Of a DNA stretch of 64,000 nt, positions 1 to 7,995 are shown one piece after another. Origin of the DNA: PALSA-350 sp963794165 (GTDB lineage Bacteria; Acidobacteriota; Terriglobia; Terriglobales; Acidobacteriaceae). A program made the translations under genes and the position numbers. The stretch's first letter is position 1. The number at the start of each line of letters is the position of its first letter. A model generated the notes under the pieces. It was not told where the DNA came from. It was given only the letters and a program-made list of their open reading frames with translations, and did not search any database. Where the stretch lies: positions 124,001 to 188,000 of the forward strand of contig CAWCCT010000007.1 in the NCBI GenBank assembly GCA_963794165.1. Direction: 5' to 3'.

Positions 1-112
1 AGCCTTCGAGAATCTTGATGTTGTCGCCGGTGTAGGTGCGTTCCGGGAGCAAGGTCTCACGAATGGCTGCGGGAGGAAGAGTGGCGGAAACTGGAAGTTC
101 TTTGGTGGACAT
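1..112 (-). CDS. gyrB: DNA gyrase subunit B-like protein, N-terminal fragment
   Basis: Only the first 37 codons lie in the window; the gene runs off the left edge on the minus strand. The ATG is the complement of 110-112. The residues end in YTGDNIKILEG, which resembles the stretch just before the ATPase domain of GyrB/ParE proteins, where an I-x-V/I-L-E-G motif is followed by LEAVRKRPxMYIG. The first 25 residues are a variable leader. GyrB would be the ATPase subunit of the topoisomerase that introduces negative supercoils. ParE cannot be excluded from this short piece, so the symbol is tentative. Confidence 0.6.
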   Translation of the reverse strand, partial: MSTKELPVSATLPPAAIRETLLPERTYTGDNIKILEG

Positions 113-386
113 GCAACTCCGAACGGCAAAGCTCAGTAGCGGCTCTCGGCGCGAAGGACCGAGTGGAAATAACATCTTGAAAGTGCAGGGTTTGGCTGCA
201 CTTGACTGCTCCAAGTTTACCACGTTCCAAGGGCCAATTGCCGGGCTGACGAGTGCTCGCCAGGGGTGGAAAACGGCGGCCAATTGGTTAGCTGGAGAGC
301 ACGGCGCTCGCGGCTGACAGAATACTGTAGCCGGTACTTCAGTGACCACTTTACATCTTTTGCGGGGGATTAAGTAACCACAAATT

Positions 387-422
387 AGGGTACTCTAGGG
401 CTATCGAAGTAGGGTACTCTAG
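387..422. repeat. Pair of 12-bp direct repeats in a promoter-like leader
   Basis: AGGGTACTCTAG occurs at 387-398 and again at 411-422, so the starts are 24 bp apart. A degenerate third copy (GATACTCTAAG) lies near 485-495. They are in the AT-richer leader ahead of the small secreted peptide gene at 552. Two equal half-sites on a regular spacing suggest a regulator binding site, but no factor can be named. The rest of the gap between 113 and 386 shows no gene or structure I can support. Confidence 0.4.
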
Positions 423-506
423 TAATGGAAAGAGTAAATAGCGTCTATATGCCCTAAAAGCAAAGCTTTTTAAGGCAGGCGAACGATACTCTAAGCAGTT
501 CCCCTC

Positions 507-527
507 TTCCACCAAAAAAAGGTGGAA
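507..527 (+). promoter_or_regulatory. Leader hairpin ahead of the small peptide gene
   Basis: TTCCACC at 507-513 pairs with GGTGGAA at 521-527 across an all-A loop of seven bases. It ends about 8 bases before the ribosome binding site (GGAGGT, 535-540) of the 57-residue peptide gene. A second weak stem (AAAAGC/GCTTTT, 456-470) precedes it. Such a position could affect translation or act as an attenuator; that is inference. Confidence 0.35.
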
Positions 528-551
528 AGTCCCCCGGAGGTAACCAGTATC

Positions 552-725
552 ATGAAGCTTCTAGTTAACGCGTTCATCTTCTCCGTTGTTTTCACAGGAT
601 TCGTAGCCAGCGCAGTTACTACCAAGCCTATGCCCCGATTGACCGCGCATCACAGCCTTGTCCTGTCCCATGCTATGCCGGTGCCGACCTGCGATCCACG
701 GACTTATCCTGTTTGTGCGTTCTAA
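552..725 (+). CDS. Small secreted peptide, 57 residues
   Basis: The start is ATG 552, chosen because GGAGGT lies 11 bases upstream; an in-frame upstream ATG at 522 has no such site and would bury the signal sequence. Residues 1-20 form a typical export signal: Met-Lys, a hydrophobic run (LLVNAFIFSVVFTGF), then an AxA-type cleavage region (VASA). The mature part is about 37 residues, rich in Pro, His and Thr, and ends CDPRTYPVCAF, with two cysteines seven residues apart that could form a disulphide loop. I do not recognise the family. A secreted signal or a small envelope protein are possibilities. It has its own leader with direct repeats and a hairpin, and an inverted repeat follows the stop. 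Confidence 0.6.
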   Translation: MKLLVNAFIFSVVFTGFVASAVTTKPMPRLTAHHSLVLSHAMPVPTCDPRTYPVCAF

Positions 726-735
726 AGTCGTTAGA

Positions 736-764
736 AGGTACTAGCGGGTGTCCCCGTAGTACCT
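736..764 (+). terminator. Inverted repeat after the small peptide gene
   Basis: AGGTACT and AGTACCT flank a GGG/CCC stem with a small internal mismatch, about 10 bases after the peptide stop codon. There is no T-run, so it may be a weak terminator or an RNA-stabilising 3-prime end rather than a classical Rho-independent terminator. Confidence 0.4.
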
Positions 765-866
765 AAACGATGCACCAGTAACACAAAAGTGCCACCTGCA
801 AAGGCTTTCTTGAGTTGAGCACCATCCCTTTTCGAGCTATTCTCAAGACTCGGAAGGGGTGTTGTG

Positions 867-1745
867 ATGACGAGCGTAGCCCTCACAATCTTGTACGCAG
901 CAGAGCCGTTCCTCATGGTTCTAGCCATGATTGCTCTGCTTCGGTCTCGGGAACGGCGCCGCTTCCCAGCACTGTTTGCTTACATATCTCTTCGCCTCGG
1001 CTCTTCGGTAGTCCTCTTTCTGTTGTTGCAAGTGCACCGGGTAATCGCAATCAGCCAGAAGATGGCTTATGCCTGGTACTTCTACACCTACTGGTTAACC
1101 TATGTGGCGGGCGCGGTCGTCGTCTTCCTGGTAATCCAGGAGATGTTCAAGTTGTCGATGGATCCATTTCCCGGCTTGAAATGGCTGGGTACCATATCCT
1201 TCCGCTGGGTTGCATGCATTTCGTTTGTTGCCGCGGGGGCTGCTTTGCTAACCCCGGGTACCAAGGGTGACAAGTTTCTTCTCGCCATGGTCGCTCAAGT
1301 AATGCGCTGCGAGAGCATCTTCATCCTCAGCCTTCTGCTCTTCCTCATGCTTGCGGCGGGAAAGCTCGGCCTGTCGTATCGCAGCCGGGTTTTCGGTATC
1401 AGCTTCGGTTTTGGCATCATGGCGGCCAGCGACCTGATTGCCTCCGCCGGCTTCCTGTTAGGACACAACTTCATGACATCTACCGTCAGCATAGTCACCA
1501 CGAGCGCCAGCCTGTTAATGCTGGGTATCTGGTCCGCCTATTTCCTGCAGCGTGAACCGGCTCGTCAGGCTGCCGCCCTCGACCCCTCCTCACCCCTGGC
1601 GCGTTGGAACGAAATCGCAACCACCCTCGGTCAGAGCGGGTCCCGGACGCCGGTCGCCGTTCCGGCCAGCGACTTCTTCCTCCAGGATGTCGAAAAGGTG
1701 GTTGACCGTATTCTCATCAAGAACTCGCTCAACGTAGCAAGCTAA
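867..1745 (+). CDS. Seven-helix integral membrane protein of unknown function
   Basis: The start is ATG 867, with GGAAGG nine bases upstream; an adjacent in-frame GTG at 864 is possible. About 292 residues. Seven hydrophobic segments of roughly 20 residues are visible from the N-terminus to about residue 235, followed by a hydrophilic tail of about 55 residues that is probably cytoplasmic. There are no signature catalytic motifs. The overall shape matches unnamed acidobacterial membrane proteins. It is a single-gene unit, since a strong terminator follows at 1762. Function is unknown; a role as a sensor or envelope protein would be a guess. Confidence 0.7.
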   Translation: MTSVALTILYAAEPFLMVLAMIALLRSRERRRFPALFAYISLRLGSSVVLFLLLQVHRVIAISQKMAYAWYFYTYWLTYVAGAVVVFLVIQEMFKLSMDPFPGLKWLGTISFRWVACISFVAAGAALLTPGTKGDKFLLAMVAQVMRCESIFILSLLLFLMLAAGKLGLSYRSRVFGISFGFGIMAASDLIASAGFLLGHNFMTSTVSIVTTSASLLMLGIWSAYFLQREPARQAAALDPSSPLARWNEIATTLGQSGSRTPVAVPASDFFLQDVEKVVDRILIKNSLNVAS

Positions 1746-1761
1746 ACCTCAGCACCCGAAT

Positions 1762-1797
1762 AAAAGGGCCATAACGGAGCTTCCGTTATGGCCTTTT
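1762..1797 (+). terminator. Rho-independent terminator
   Basis: A long stem formed by GGCCATAACGGA and TCCGTTATGGCC with a GCT-type tight loop, preceded by AAAA and followed by TTTT. It starts 16 bases after the stop of the membrane protein gene. This is the clearest intrinsic terminator in the window. Confidence 0.85.
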
Positions 1798-1834
1798 GAC
1801 TTTGCTTAAAGTCTCCGAAGGAAGGGTACCGCTC

Positions 1835-2041
1835 AGTCCCGCAGGGACGGTTGAATGTAGCCCAGGACGACAGTCCTGGGTTAATTTAACTCAGACCCGA
1901 AAAGTCCCGCAGGGACGACTGAAAGTTGCCCAGGATACCGTCTCCTGGCGATTTTTCAGCCGTCCCTGCGGGACTTTTCGCACTTTCAAAGCGTACCCAG
2001 GACTGCGTCCTGGGCTACATTCAACCGTCCCTACGGGACTA
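1835..2041. repeat. Family A palindromic repeat cluster (four modules, facing pairs)
   Basis: The unit has two small hairpins: AGTCCCGCAGGGAC, then CCCAGGAC-n3-AGTCCTGGG, joined by GGTTGAATGTAG. The copy at 1835-1881 is answered by an inverted copy at 1995-2041. An inner facing pair (about 1910-1945 and 1951-1979) carries the same GTCCC...GGGAC core. The whole could fold into one long cruciform. It fills the gap between the membrane protein gene and the convergent rpmA gene. Related copies lie at 14024-14294 and 35229-35257. There is no transposase nearby. Confidence 0.85.
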
Positions 2042-2058
2042 ACTTTGCCGACGATCTG

Positions 2059-2331
2059 TTACTTGCTAGCCGGCGTCTCTACAGGTTCAACCGACACGAA
2101 ACGGCCGGTCTTGCCGCGGTCGATGAAGTTCACGCGGCCTGCAATCTCGGCGTAGAGGGTGTCGTCTTTTCCCCGGCCGACATTCAGACCGGGCTTCAAC
2201 CTGGTTCCGCGCTGGCGGACGATGATAGAACCACCGGTGACTACCTGGCCAGCGAAGATCTTCACGCCTAGTCGCTGAGCATTGGAATCGCGACCATTTT
2301 TGGAACTGCCTAACCCTTTTTTGTGTGCCAT
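2059..2331 (-). CDS. rpmA: 50S ribosomal protein L27
   Basis: 90 residues, normal for L27. It begins MAHKKGLGSSKNGRDSNAQR and contains GGSIIVRQRGT, the family signature. L27 sits near the peptidyl-transferase centre of the large subunit, where its flexible N-terminus approaches the tRNA acceptor ends. No processed N-terminal extension of the Firmicutes type is present. It lies 28 bp downstream of rplU in the conserved rplU-rpmA order and is surely cotranscribed. The C-terminus (VSVEPVETPASK) is slightly extended. Confidence 0.97.
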   Translation of the reverse strand: MAHKKGLGSSKNGRDSNAQRLGVKIFAGQVVTGGSIIVRQRGTRLKPGLNVGRGKDDTLYAEIAGRVNFIDRGKTGRFVSVEPVETPASK

Positions 2332-2359
2332 TGCCTATCCTCGATAAATCACAAGTTGC

Positions 2360-2698
2360 CTACTGAGCAGTCTTGTCGCTGCCATAGCTGAATCCATTGA
2401 CCTCGATGGTGTTGATTCGCACCGCGGTATAGGCCTGCCGATGACCCTGCAGTTTCTTATATTGCTTCTTGCGCTTGAAATGAAAGACCAGGATCTTATC
2501 CCCTCGTCCCTCGCTGATTACGGTGCCCAGCACCTTGGCTTCAGCCGGCTTGGCGAGGGGCGAGATTCCGTCTGAGAAAGCCAGAACGTCGTTGAACTCC
2601 ACCGCATTTTCGGTGCCGCCCACGGCCTTTTCAATCTTCACCACGTCGCCGGGAGCGACGCGATACTGCTTACCACCTGTGCGGATCACCGCGTACAT
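2360..2698 (-). CDS. rplU: 50S ribosomal protein L21
   Basis: 112 residues. It starts MYAVIRTGGKQYRV, with HFKRKKQYKKLQGHRQ near residue 80, both diagnostic of L21, a 23S-rRNA-binding protein of the large subunit. The start codon has a good ribosome binding site on the minus strand (GGAGGT, complement of 2701-2706). It is the first gene of the rplU-rpmA unit. The short C-terminal extension (EVNGFSYGSDKTAQ) is not unusual. The gap to the upstream gene is about 110 bp and probably carries the promoter, but I could not pick a convincing -35/-10 pair. Confidence 0.97.
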   Translation of the reverse strand: MYAVIRTGGKQYRVAPGDVVKIEKAVGGTENAVEFNDVLAFSDGISPLAKPAEAKVLGTVISEGRGDKILVFHFKRKKQYKKLQGHRQAYTAVRINTIEVNGFSYGSDKTAQ

Positions 2699-2808
2699 AA
2701 GACCTCCGACACGCCGAGGGACACCGGCGTTATAAACCTAGCTGAATGGATTGCCAAATGTGCTCAAACCCTGGGGTGAGCAGACCGTAGGCTTAAGATC
2801 CCAAGCTT

Positions 2809-4143
2809 TTAAAGTTTACGGTTTCCATCTGCTTTGGTCAACTCGGCGGATTGGAGGAGGTAAACCCCGAGCACCACCATCAATGGCTCCAGTGGGTGAC
2901 GAAAACGGGCGTGGGCGGCCACGCCGTAATACACCAGCGGTAGCAGCAGGAAAGCCCACGCGAACAGCCCCGCGGCTGGAGCCCTCCGCTGAAGAGCAAG
3001 TACTAGTCCGAGCAAACCGCACACACTGCCGAATATGAAATTCAGGCTGCGTGCATACTCCACCCACGGCGTCTTGCTGTCGGGATGGGGAACCCCGGCC
3101 CAGAAGAAGAACACACGGCGCAGCGTGTTGCGGGCAAAGTGCATCGGGTCGGCACGAATGGCTGCCAGGGCCTGTTCCCCTCGCATCCTGGAGTAGGCAA
3201 TTTCACCCATGCTTTTGTATAAGCGAAGTTGATCGGGCGCCTGGATAGGATGGTCGTGCTCCATCAACAGCCCAGTCGATCCTGGCCCATTTCCCAGATA
3301 GAGCTCGGCGCCGAAATTTCCCCGGGCCGGCACGAAATGGTGGAAGGTTTCCCAGTTCCTCCAGATCCACGGTCCGAGGCAGGCAGTGAAGAGCAGGGCT
3401 GCCACCAGGACTCCGCCAGCTTGTGCCCTGGGCACACCGGCAAACACCCAGATAGCGCAGGCGGGCAGAAAGATCAGGAGCGCAGGGTTGCTGAGGCCAG
3501 TCAAACCCCAAAGCAGCCCCAGCATTGCCCAACGCGGAGGAGTGCGTTCAGCACGCAAGCGTAGAGCCACCACCAGCATCCAGGAAAACAGGAAGGTACT
3601 GAGCGATGTATCCCATACCCAGCGGACGGCATACTGCATAGCGGCGGGATAGAGGGCCCAGATCCACGCCGACCACAAGGCCACGTTGCGATTGAAACAG
3701 CGCGCCGCAATCTCCCAGGTGGTACGTGTCGTGAGGGCGGAAAACAGGCTGTCGATGGTCAGAATCACCCACGCCGACTGCGGGGTGAAGACGCCGAACA
3801 GCTTAAAGACCCCGCCCAGAAGCAGGGGGAACAATGGTCCCACCCACGCGGTCGGTCCGGTGTGGCCGCGAAAAGGATCAGCGAAGCCGAAGCCGGTGGC
3901 CAGCGCGCGAGCGATCCGCCCCATTTCCTCGCCAAACAGCATGTGGTCGTCGTAGGGCCGGACGCGGTAGGTATGCGCCAAGGTGAGGTAAAGCACGCGC
4001 ACCACGAAGGCTACCCAGAAGACCGACCACGGTGCACGGAATTGCGTTCCCGGTTGGCGGGTGCTCAAGGGGCTTGTCATGGAGGGGCGCTTACAGGGTT
4101 CGACGAATAGTCTAACGAATAGTCTATCTGGTTCAAGGACCAT
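2809..4143 (-). CDS. Membrane glycosyltransferase of the GT39/ArnT-like type
   Basis: 444 residues with about ten hydrophobic helices. A first periplasmic loop carries YDDH with nearby acidic residues, the place where GT-C enzymes have their catalytic Asp. These enzymes move a sugar from a polyprenyl-phosphate donor to lipid or protein on the outer face of the inner membrane. The start used here has AGGAG five bases upstream; an internal Met (complement of 4078-4080, residue 22) starts closer to the first helix but lacks a binding site. The substrate cannot be told from sequence. It is divergent from rpmB. Confidence 0.75.
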   Translation of the reverse strand: MVLEPDRLFVRLFVEPCKRPSMTSPLSTRQPGTQFRAPWSVFWVAFVVRVLYLTLAHTYRVRPYDDHMLFGEEMGRIARALATGFGFADPFRGHTGPTAWVGPLFPLLLGGVFKLFGVFTPQSAWVILTIDSLFSALTTRTTWEIAARCFNRNVALWSAWIWALYPAAMQYAVRWVWDTSLSTFLFSWMLVVALRLRAERTPPRWAMLGLLWGLTGLSNPALLIFLPACAIWVFAGVPRAQAGGVLVAALLFTACLGPWIWRNWETFHHFVPARGNFGAELYLGNGPGSTGLLMEHDHPIQAPDQLRLYKSMGEIAYSRMRGEQALAAIRADPMHFARNTLRRVFFFWAGVPHPDSKTPWVEYARSLNFIFGSVCGLLGLVLALQRRAPAAGLFAWAFLLLPLVYYGVAAHARFRHPLEPLMVVLGVYLLQSAELTKADGNRKL

Positions 4144-4157
4144 TCCGGCTCCTGTGG

Positions 4158-4186
4158 TTGTCGCCGGGTGCGCGTACGGCTATACT
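4158..4186 (+). promoter_or_regulatory. Sigma-70-like promoter for rpmB
   Basis: TTGTCG (4158-4163) and TATACT (4181-4186) are separated by exactly 17 bases, close to the housekeeping consensus. They lie about 70 bases before the rpmB start codon. Assigned from sequence alone. Confidence 0.6.
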
Positions 4187-4256
4187 GAAGGTTCGCCGGT
4201 AAGTGCGTGTGACTGCCGCATGTCTCTGCGAAAAGCTTAATTTTCTGGAGTTTGTT

Positions 4257-4445
4257 ATGGCTCAGGTTTGCAAAATCTGCGGCAAGGGTCCGCAGTTCGG
4301 TAACAAGATTTCGCACGCGCACAACGTTTCCAAGCGCCGCTGGAATGTCAATCTTCGTCCCGTAAAGGCTGAGGTTCCTGGCGGGAGCAAACGCATTCGT
4401 GTTTGCACCCGCTGTATTAAAGCAGGCAAGATCGTCAAGGCGTAG
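4257..4445 (+). CDS. rpmB: 50S ribosomal protein L28
   Basis: 62 residues from ATG 4257, chosen because CTGGAG lies just upstream and the protein then begins MAQVCKICGKGP as in L28 proteins; an in-frame Met at 4203 would add a meaningless leader. It contains SHAHNVSKRRWNVNL, the L28 signature. The CxxC near the N-terminus and CTRC near the C-terminus make up the zinc-binding (C+) form. It stands alone here and ends 3 bp before the convergent msrB stop codon. Confidence 0.96.
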   Translation: MAQVCKICGKGPQFGNKISHAHNVSKRRWNVNLRPVKAEVPGGSKRIRVCTRCIKAGKIVKA

Positions 4446-4448
4446 CGA

Positions 4449-4883
4449 TTATTCCTTTTCCCCAGCATGTTTGGGGTCAAAACCAAGCGACAAAGAATTA
4501 ATGCAGTAGCGCAGCCCGCCAGGCCCCGGGCCATCCGGGAACACATGCCCCAGGTGGGCCCCACAGCGTGCGCAGGTGACCTCCGTTCGCGTCATGCCGT
4601 AGGTATTGTCGTCATGTAGCTCCACCGCTTCGGCATTGGCCGGCAGGGAAAAGCTAGGCCAGCCTGTACCGGACTCGAACTTGGTGTCGGAGCTGAAGAG
4701 CTCTGCTCCGCAGGCGCCACAGCGGTAGGTCCCATCTGCATGATTTCGGTAGAGGGCGCCGGAGAAAGCGGGCTCCGTCCCCTTTTTGCGCATTACGTAG
4801 TACTGCTCCGGAGTGAGCTCGGCACGCCACTCGGCGTCCGTCTTCACGACCTTGTCCAGTTTGGAAACTTGCTCTTTTTCCAT
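4449..4883 (-). CDS. msrB: Peptide-methionine (R)-S-oxide reductase
   Basis: 144 residues, a single MsrB domain. Two CxxC pairs (CGAC, CARC) form the structural zinc site. GTGWPSF and HLGHVFPDGP are the substrate-pocket motifs. The catalytic residue is an ordinary cysteine in RYCINS, not selenocysteine. The enzyme reduces methionine-R-sulfoxide in proteins, regenerated by thioredoxin. There is no signal peptide, so it is cytoplasmic. The gene converges on rpmB with almost no gap. Confidence 0.96.
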   Translation of the reverse strand: MEKEQVSKLDKVVKTDAEWRAELTPEQYYVMRKKGTEPAFSGALYRNHADGTYRCGACGAELFSSDTKFESGTGWPSFSLPANAEAVELHDDNTYGMTRTEVTCARCGAHLGHVFPDGPGPGGLRYCINSLSLGFDPKHAGEKE

Positions 4884-4939
4884 AATGAATCTTGCTCCTG
4901 GGTGATTCGATGCAGGGTAGCTGATGGATGACGCGAGGC

Positions 4940-5368
4940 CTAGCGTAGCGCAATCACTTCGATTTCGACCAGCGCGTCTTTGGGGAGTCGCGCCACTTCG
5001 ATCGTTGACCGTGCCGGCGCAACCCCGCCCTCGGGTGCCAGATAACTGGCGTAAATCTCATTCATCGCAGCAAAATCGCTCATATTCTTGAGAAAGACGG
5101 TGGTCTTGATGACGTGTTGCATGTCGCTTCCGGCGGCAGCCAGCACTGCCTTCAGGTTCTCCAGTACACGAGTGGTTTGCTCCCGGATGCCCCCTTCGAC
5201 CAATTGCCCGAGGGCCGGATCGAGTGGAATCTGCCCCGAGGTGTAGATCAGCCCGGCGATTTGTACCGCCTGGGAGTAAGGGCCGATGGCCGCCGGAGCA
5301 TGAGGCGTAGAAACCGCAGATTTACCTGGAGGGGTCATGAGGTGATTTTCCCACGTTTCAACGGACAT
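4940..5368 (-). CDS. Rid family (RidA/YjgF/TdcF) protein
   Basis: 142 residues with the Rid signature near the C-terminus (PARSTIEVARLPKDALVEIE), including the Arg that binds the substrate carboxylate, and the YTSGQIPLDP strand. RidA proteins hydrolyse reactive enamine/imine intermediates made by PLP enzymes, releasing 2-ketoacids and ammonia. The catalytic Arg suggests active deaminase chemistry rather than one of the Arg-less Rid subfamilies. The real start may be the internal Met at residue 11 (complement of 5336-5338). It lies 56 bp downstream of msrB's start on the same strand. Confidence 0.9.
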   Translation of the reverse strand: MSVETWENHLMTPPGKSAVSTPHAPAAIGPYSQAVQIAGLIYTSGQIPLDPALGQLVEGGIREQTTRVLENLKAVLAAAGSDMQHVIKTTVFLKNMSDFAAMNEIYASYLAPEGGVAPARSTIEVARLPKDALVEIEVIALR

Positions 5369-5451
5369 CCACGCGATTACGATTTTGATGGTTGGGCCTT
5401 TACAGGCTGCGGAAAAGCGCTTCTCTCTGCGGCATTAGCCCGTACACTCAC

Positions 5452-7701
5452 CTAAACCTTGTGTGCGCGCTGCACGTCGCGCACGCCGGGCACCCTTCGC
5501 AGGCCGCTCACCAGGCGGGTCAGGTGGCGCATGTCTTCCGCTTCCAAAACAAATTCGACAACCGCTTCCGAATCCCCGGTCGGCTTGGAATCGACACCGC
5601 GGATGTTGGTGCCATCGTCGCTGATGACCGCGGTCATTTCCTTCAGCATGCCGGCGCGATCGTCGCAGAATATGGTCAGCTTCACCGGGTAGGTCATCTT
5701 GCGGCCGCCATTTTCCTCCGCCATCCGCGCCCATTCCACAGAGATGCGGCGGTCGCTCTCGTAAAGCAGATTCTGTACGTTGGGGCAGCTCCGCGCATGC
5801 ACCGCTACGCCTTTGCCGCGGGTTACGTAGCCTACGATCTCTTCGCCGCGAATCGGATTGCAACATCGGGCGCGATAAACCAGCAAGTCGTCCTGACCTT
5901 CCACCTGCAGGGAATCGGACCCGTGCATGTGGACGCGCCTTACCGCTTCTGACATGGTGCCGGCGGCGGCGTCTTTGCCCGGCTCGACTTCGAGACTGGT
6001 CTGCGAGGTTACACCCGGGGAGAGCTTGTTCAGCACCTGGCGCGAGGAATACTTGCCGAAGCCGATGGCCGCCATCAAATCGCCGGCAGTCGCTAGGCCA
6101 CACTCGGCGGCCGCGCGGGCATAATCCGTGTCGGTAAGTTTACTGAGGGACACTTTGTACTTGCGCGCTTCCCGATCGAGCAGCTTTTTGCCGATTTCGA
6201 CCGCCCGTTCGCGCTGGTGCTCGTTGAGCCAGTGCTTGATCTTGTTCCGCGCCCGTGAGCTCTTGGCGAAGGTGAGCCAGTCGCGACTGGGGGTGTGGCC
6301 ATTCTGGGTCACCACTTCCACGATGTCGCCGTTGTGCAGCTTGGTCCGCAGTTGGGCCATTCTGCCGTTGACTTTCGCGCCCACGCAGGTATTGCCCACC
6401 TCGGTGTGGATGGAGTAGGCAAAGTCGATGGGCGTCGCATCCTTGGGCAACACCACCACCTTGCCTTTGGGGGTGAAGGTGTAAACCTCTTCGGGGTAAA
6501 GATCGATCTTCAGCGTGGACAGAAATTCGTTGGGATCGGACATCTCCCGCTGCCACTCGACCAGCTGCCGGACCCAGGCTAACCGCTGTTCATCCCGCGC
6601 GCTCGTGGGCGAGCCGGCCGCCTTGTATTTCCAGTGCGCCGCGATCCCCTCTTCGGCAATGCGGTGCATCTCTTCGGTCCTGATCTGAACCTCGAACTGA
6701 TGTCCACCCTCCCCCATGACCGTAGTGTGCAGGGATTGGTACAGATTAGGCCGGGGCATGGCGATGAAGTCCTTGATCCGCCCCGGCACCGGGCGCCAGA
6801 TGGAGTGGATCAACCCAAAGGCGGCGTAACAATCCTGTACGGTCAAGGTGATCACGCGGACGGCCAGCAGATCGTATACCTGGTCGACGTTTACTTTCTG
6901 CTTTTGCAGTTTCTGATAAATGCTATACAGGCGCTTGATGCGCCATTCCACCCGGGCGTGGATATTGTTTTCCCGCAGCCGTTCGTTGAGCAGGGATTCG
7001 ACCGAGTTCAGAAACTGCTCATCCTCGTCGCGCGCCGCATCGAGCGCGGTCTTCACTTGTTCATAACCGAAGGGATCGACGTACCGGAAGGCCAGGTCTT
7101 CCAACTCGCCGCGAACCTTGCCCATGCCCAACCGGTGGGCCAAGGGTGCATAGATATCGAGGGTTTCGCGGGCGATCGATTCCTGGCGATCGGGTGTAAG
7201 GTGTTGCAGGGTCCGCATGTTGTGCAGCCGGTCCGCCATCTTGATCAGGACCACACGAACGTCGCTCACCATGGCCAGCAGCATTTTGCGCACGTTCTCG
7301 GCTTGGCGGTCTTCGCGGTTGGCGAACTGGATTTTGTCGATCTTGGTCACGCCCTCGACAATGTGCGCGACCTGCTCTCCGAATTGTTCGGTGATGTCTT
7401 CGGTGGTGACGGGGGTGTCTTCGACGGCGTCGTGCAGCAGGCCGGCTGCTATGGCGGTCGAGTCCAGCTTCATTTCGGCCAGAACCTGGGCTACTTCGAG
7501 CGGGTGCAGGGAATAGGGCTCGCCGGAGGCCCGGAGTTGCCCACTGTGGTGCTGCACACAAAAATCCCACGCTTTGCGAATGACGCTGGTGTCGTCGGTC
7601 GGCCGATTCTTGCCGACCGTCGCGAGCAGCTCAGCGAACTTCGCTGTCAGAATGTCTGGCTCTGCAGGAGGCTCGATTGGCGTGGAATGTACTGTCGCCA
7701 T
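5452..7701 (-). CDS. rsh: Bifunctional (p)ppGpp synthetase/hydrolase, RelA/SpoT family
   Basis: 749 residues, full-length long RSH. An N-terminal HD hydrolase domain carries HDAVED (about residues 90-95). Next is the synthetase domain (RIKRLYSIYQKL, then PGRIKDFIAMP). The TGS domain is near 400-465, and the ACT domain occupies the last 75 residues. The RxKD loop (RIKD) is the form found in bifunctional enzymes, while the synthesis-only RelA type has ExDD; with the intact HD box this argues for both making and breaking the alarmone. It would be the stringent-response hub of this organism. Upstream, the divergent gap toward the methyltransferase gene contains a family B repeat cluster. Confidence 0.95.
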   Translation of the reverse strand: MATVHSTPIEPPAEPDILTAKFAELLATVGKNRPTDDTSVIRKAWDFCVQHHSGQLRASGEPYSLHPLEVAQVLAEMKLDSTAIAAGLLHDAVEDTPVTTEDITEQFGEQVAHIVEGVTKIDKIQFANREDRQAENVRKMLLAMVSDVRVVLIKMADRLHNMRTLQHLTPDRQESIARETLDIYAPLAHRLGMGKVRGELEDLAFRYVDPFGYEQVKTALDAARDEDEQFLNSVESLLNERLRENNIHARVEWRIKRLYSIYQKLQKQKVNVDQVYDLLAVRVITLTVQDCYAAFGLIHSIWRPVPGRIKDFIAMPRPNLYQSLHTTVMGEGGHQFEVQIRTEEMHRIAEEGIAAHWKYKAAGSPTSARDEQRLAWVRQLVEWQREMSDPNEFLSTLKIDLYPEEVYTFTPKGKVVVLPKDATPIDFAYSIHTEVGNTCVGAKVNGRMAQLRTKLHNGDIVEVVTQNGHTPSRDWLTFAKSSRARNKIKHWLNEHQRERAVEIGKKLLDREARKYKVSLSKLTDTDYARAAAECGLATAGDLMAAIGFGKYSSRQVLNKLSPGVTSQTSLEVEPGKDAAAGTMSEAVRRVHMHGSDSLQVEGQDDLLVYRARCCNPIRGEEIVGYVTRGKGVAVHARSCPNVQNLLYESDRRISVEWARMAEENGGRKMTYPVKLTIFCDDRAGMLKEMTAVISDDGTNIRGVDSKPTGDSEAVVEFVLEAEDMRHLTRLVSGLRRVPGVRDVQRAHKV

Positions 7702-7772
7702 ACCTGATTATAGGCTGCTTGCATTGGCCTTGCTACCGGCATAACTGCTGAGAGAGACCTGAGAAGGTTTCC

Positions 7773-7957
7773 GAACGAAGGGCACGGGTTCAGCCGTGCC
7801 AAACTCCGTAGGATTGATGAGGGCTTTAGCCCCTGAGGTACGTCTGTTCCGTTCTTCCTCCCAACTGCTCTTTGACAAGCCGGAAAGCGTACCTCAGCGG
7901 CTGAAGCCATGTACGGAGCATGTCTTTTGGCATGGCTGAAGCCGTGCCCTTCGTTCG
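7773..7957. repeat. Family B palindromic repeat pair, copy 1
   Basis: The outer arm CGAACGAAGGGCACGG (7773 on) is answered in inverse by a GCCGTGCCCTTCGTTCG arm ending at 7957. Inside lie GGGCTTTAGCCCCTGAGGTACG and its partner CGTACCTCAGCGGCTGAAG. Each arm also contains small self-complementary stems such as TTCAGCC/GGCTGAA. It fills the gap between the divergent rsh and methyltransferase genes, so it sits in or next to two promoters. Copies 2 and 3 are at 30618 and 53513. Confidence 0.85.
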
Positions 7958-7995
7958 CTTTCCCGTGGCCCGTGAGGCCTGTGCGAAGATGATTT

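Noticed and set aside
6634..7707. 357-codon frame antisense to rsh
   Set aside because: Shadow of the RelA/SpoT gene, which has all its motifs.
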